Positions 61,730-64,000 of a DNA stretch of 64,000 bases are shown here, piece after piece (the stretch's first letter is position 1; each line of letters starts with the position of its first letter). The stretch comes from an uncultured Pseudomonadales bacterium (GTDB lineage Bacteria; Pseudomonadota; Gammaproteobacteria; Pseudomonadales; Cellvibrionaceae). The DNA lies in assembly GCA_947488935.1 (NCBI GenBank), contig CANLBN010000001.1:783273-847272 (forward strand), read 5' to 3'. Under the pieces are notes generated by a model. That model worked only from the letters and a program-made list of their open reading frames with translations, was not told the origin of the DNA and made no database searches. A program made the translations under genes and the position numbers.

Positions 61730-62911
61730 TTAAATAGTACAATATTTTGTTTTTAGTGTATCGAACCAGTCTTTGTTTTCTTCGACTATATATTTTGATA
61801 TACCTATAGTCTTATTTGAATCGATTACAATGCTAGCGCAAACATTATAAGAGTTTTCCTCATTAATATTGCTTAATATGTATCCTTTTGCATGCCTGGC
61901 AACTTCTGGTTGCAATGATCCAGCGTCATAGATGTGATCGTAAGATTTTTTGAACTCTTTTATAAACGATTTAGCAGTTTTATGAAATGTACAGTTTTTA
62001 TCTATGAAATTGACGAGCCATCCATCATCAGCTTTTACATTGTATTTTTTTAATCGATCTATCTTGCCCAGCATCTTACATGTATTGAAGCTCAAGCCTC
62101 GATTATCCTTCATCTCATACGCATATTCTTTAAACTTATCTTGCCATTTAATGTTTTTTTCTTTGTTCTTAGAATAATGAAAAAATATTTTTGAAAACAT
62201 TTCTAGAGTTGCTTGTTCTCTGTGATCAAAGGCTTTCGAATTGGTCGCATCGAGGAGTTTTGATTCAAAACTTTTTGCATGCTCAAATAAAATCTCTATT
62301 CTTTCATCTGTAATTTTTCCTATTTGGACAACGCTAGGGAAAATTATTGTAGCAAGATAATATTCTGTTGGATCGAAGTAGTTTTTTGTACCACTGAGAT
62401 TGTATTTTTTTAAATTCGCTTTATTTTTTGGAGTTAACTTATCAAACTCATCTTGTGAGTATGTGGCAAGGTAGTTTTCATTTAAATTATCAATTGCCCT
62501 TTGAATATCTTGAGGCTGTCCATCAGCTAGGTATTTATATAAAAGACTTTTTGACACATCTAGATTTATTTTTCTAATAAAATAATCAGTATCATAGTTT
62601 GGTATTACACTTTTTGATTTTTTTAATATTTTTTGACCATTAATAATAAAATTAGATTTTGCTAATTTACATGCATTATCTTTTTCGAATTTAATGAATC
62701 CTGAACTGAAAATTCCACCTAGCTTATACCCTTTAGCATTTTTTAGATTAAAATTTTCGTTAGCTAATTCTACTGCCTCTTTATAGGGGTGGTAGCTAGT
62801 AATGTCGCTGCACTTGTTAGCTAGGTTTTTAATTAGCTCACTATACTCCTGTGTGACATTAGCATTGGCAGAAAAAGAGAGTATAACTGTGATCGCTGCA
62901 AATAATTTCAT
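61730..62911 (-). CDS. Secreted protein of unknown function
   Basis: A signal peptide (MKLFAAITVILSFSANANVT) starts at ATG 62911, preferred over 62929. The mature ~375 residues are lysine- and asparagine-rich, mostly helical, with scattered cysteines (for example KNLANKCSDITSYHPYKEAV, DKNCTFHKTAKSFIKEFKKS). No family is recognised. Very AT-rich codon use suggests foreign origin. It ends 50 bp before the truncated paralogue gene on the same strand. Confidence 0.6.
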   Translation of the reverse strand: MKLFAAITVILSFSANANVTQEYSELIKNLANKCSDITSYHPYKEAVELANENFNLKNAKGYKLGGIFSSGFIKFEKDNACKLAKSNFIINGQKILKKSKSVIPNYDTDYFIRKINLDVSKSLLYKYLADGQPQDIQRAIDNLNENYLATYSQDEFDKLTPKNKANLKKYNLSGTKNYFDPTEYYLATIIFPSVVQIGKITDERIEILFEHAKSFESKLLDATNSKAFDHREQATLEMFSKIFFHYSKNKEKNIKWQDKFKEYAYEMKDNRGLSFNTCKMLGKIDRLKKYNVKADDGWLVNFIDKNCTFHKTAKSFIKEFKKSYDHIYDAGSLQPEVARHAKGYILSNINEENSYNVCASIVIDSNKTIGISKYIVEENKDWFDTLKTKYCTI

Positions 62912-63125
62912 TGTCTTTATTACTTCCATTCTATAAATTATATTTTTTATGGTTTTTCTTAAAATTCAGGTTTCAATTAAAGGATATGTGTAAATATTCA
63001 CGATTTGAATCATATTGCCGCTTAGGAATGCTTTCTGTCAACCTATAATAATAAACACTCCCTTTCTGTTGTCCTTTACCCTATTTGGTTTGATGGTATC
63101 ACCTCATCAATTGGGGGCTATCATC

Positions 63126-63335
63126 ATGTCAGAACTTAGCAATGATCAATGTAACGATATCGTTCAAATGATCATTGATGAATACGGCTCCCAATTATCA
63201 GTCAGTGAGCTATCCGAAATTATTGGTTTGATCATGGAAAATATTACCGGATTGGAAACCATTGAATCAGAGATACTCACGTTAACGATAAACGACATCA
63301 GGAAACGCTATTATGACTCAATCCATTCAGCCTAA
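63126..63335 (+). CDS. Small protein of unknown function
   Basis: The 69-residue acidic, helical protein starts MSELSNDQCNDIVQMIIDEY after a TTGGGGG ribosome binding site. A longer frame from 63015 is less likely. A degenerate copy of its leader and first codons lies at 49039. It overlaps the next gene by 23 bases, suggesting translational coupling. No family is recognised; the small acidic/basic gene pair is reminiscent of a toxin-antitoxin layout, but nothing diagnostic is seen. Confidence 0.6.
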   Translation: MSELSNDQCNDIVQMIIDEYGSQLSVSELSEIIGLIMENITGLETIESEILTLTINDIRKRYYDSIHSA

Positions 63336-63555
63336 CGTAACGCCTAAGCCTAAGAGCCCGCAGAATGTTAAAGAAGCTATTGCACTAGGTAAGAAACTCT
63401 CTAAAACACCGGACATTACAAAAGTATCAGTAGCCACTCAAATGTTTGGTCTTATACATGACGAGCCAAGAGAAGTGATCTCAATAGCTTTTATGGAAGG
63501 GGTTAATTATACGCTTTGTAAAAAAGATATGAGGGAAAGTAGTGGTTTAGTATAA
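63313..63555 (+). CDS. Small protein of unknown function
   Basis: The 80-residue basic protein (PKPKSPQNVKEAIALGKKLS; TQMFGLIHDEPREVISIAFM) has a proline- and lysine-rich N-terminus and a helical C-terminal part. It overlaps the preceding gene and stops just before the 90-bp repeat array. No family is recognised. Confidence 0.55.
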   Translation: MTQSIQPNVTPKPKSPQNVKEAIALGKKLSKTPDITKVSVATQMFGLIHDEPREVISIAFMEGVNYTLCKKDMRESSGLV

Positions 63556-63559
63556 GTTG

Positions 63560-64000
63560 AGCGGGGGGCTTGCTTCTCGACTAAAGAGTTGAGTCGGATG
63601 CTCTAATTTTTTGCTTTGGGTGTTTAAAATGGTGGGCCCACCCCGACTTGAACGGGGGAGCTGCTTGTCGACTAGAGAGTTGAGTCGGATGCTCTGATTT
63701 TTGCTTTGAGTGTTTTAAATGGTGGGCTCGCCCCGACTTGAATGGGGGGCCTGCTTGTCGATTAAAGAGTTGAGTCGGATGCTCTGATTTTTGCTTTGAG
63801 TGTTTTAAATGGTGGGCCCGCCCCGACTTGAACGAGGGAGCTGCTTGTCGACTAAAGAGTTGAGTCGGATGCTCTGATTTTTGCTTTGAGTGTTTTAAAT
63901 TGTGGGCCCGCCCCGACTTGAACGGGGGACCTGCTTGTCGACTAAAGAGTTGAGTCGGATGCTCTGATTTTTGCTTTGAGTGTTTTAAATGGTGGGCCCG
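63560..64000 (-). repeat. 90-bp tandem repeat carrying a tRNA 3' end
   Basis: GGTGGGC starts occur at 63631, 63721, 63811 and 63991, plus the variant TGTGGGC at 63901: exactly 90 bp apart. A partial diverged copy begins near 63560, and the array continues past the window. On the minus strand each unit contains AGAGCATCCGACTC, a T-arm CCCCGTTCAAGTCGGGG and CGGGCCCACCA. No 5' acceptor strand or proper anticodon arm is present, so units are tRNA 3' fragments. Confidence 0.9.

Noticed and set aside
63631..64000. Tandem functional tRNA genes on the minus strand
   Set aside because: T-arm, acceptor 3' strand and CCA are present, but no complementary 5' acceptor strand exists within the unit and the anticodon arm does not fold with a seven-base loop.
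63560..64000. CRISPR array
   Set aside because: Repeats are 90 bp, contiguous and nearly identical throughout, with no variable spacers, and no cas genes are present.

Overview
The window looks like a chromosomal segment of a marine gammaproteobacterium, probably near the Cellvibrionales/Spongiibacterales. This is inferred from the rpsF-rpsR-DUF2232-rplI-dnaB order, a FimX homologue beside serB, the complete EF-P beta-lysylation gene set, several c-di-GMP proteins and a moderately AT-rich composition. No database search was possible. Family names come from motif recognition, and some starts are moved to the best ATG or ribosome binding site.

The first ~35 kb is mostly core genome. It holds the S6/S18/L9 ribosomal operon and dnaB, a TatD nuclease next to a fused cysteine desulfurase-SufE protein, a MocR regulator divergent from a small DUF1127-like gene, a PAS-GGDEF-EAL protein, an Smp-like membrane protein divergent from serB, fimX, epmB/efp/epmA, cysE, srkA, hopJ-like, ppiC, a membrane GGDEF-EAL protein, and a complete TetR-controlled RND efflux operon. 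At 34.5-36.6 kb lies a decayed glyoxylate operon: intact glxR, a stop-riddled C-terminal remnant of hyi, and a FadR-type regulator.

From 36.9 to 46.6 kb is an unusual NAD+/ADP-ribose island. A prs-like and nadV pair is followed by a Nudix-type regulator (NrtR), a NADAR protein, a HAD 5'-nucleotidase, a radical SAM protein and a DNA-methylase-like/nucleotidyltransferase fusion. Convergent to these are a DUF4291 protein and a KptA/Tpt1 RNA 2'-phosphotransferase. Divergent from kptA are a second NrtR and an ADP-ribosylglycohydrolase. Both NrtR proteins have eroded Nudix boxes, and TGTC/GACA palindromes lie at the prs-nadV and kptA/nrtR2 promoters. This is the best candidate for an undescribed system: NAD+ rebuilding combined with removal or processing of ADP-ribose on nucleic acids, plus an unknown nucleic-acid modifying pair.

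From 46.6 to 50.3 kb there is a second MocR regulator with a 28-bp perfect inverted repeat, a DJ-1/PfpI protein, and a TagD-like cytidylyltransferase with a CDP-alcohol phosphatidyltransferase. From about 50.4 to 58.1 kb almost every gene is on the minus strand, and the gaps carry attC-like imperfect inverted repeats (TAACAA...GCGTTA on the minus strand). This is an integron-type cassette array with no integrase in the window. It carries endonuclease V, SMI1/KNR4, suppressor-of-fused, truncated GNAT, peptidase S33 and several unknown proteins.

The last 6 kb contains secreted unknown proteins, two ~94-bp tRNA-like repeats (one truncating a gene), two small overlapping genes, and a 90-bp tandem repeat carrying a tRNA 3' end that runs off the window.
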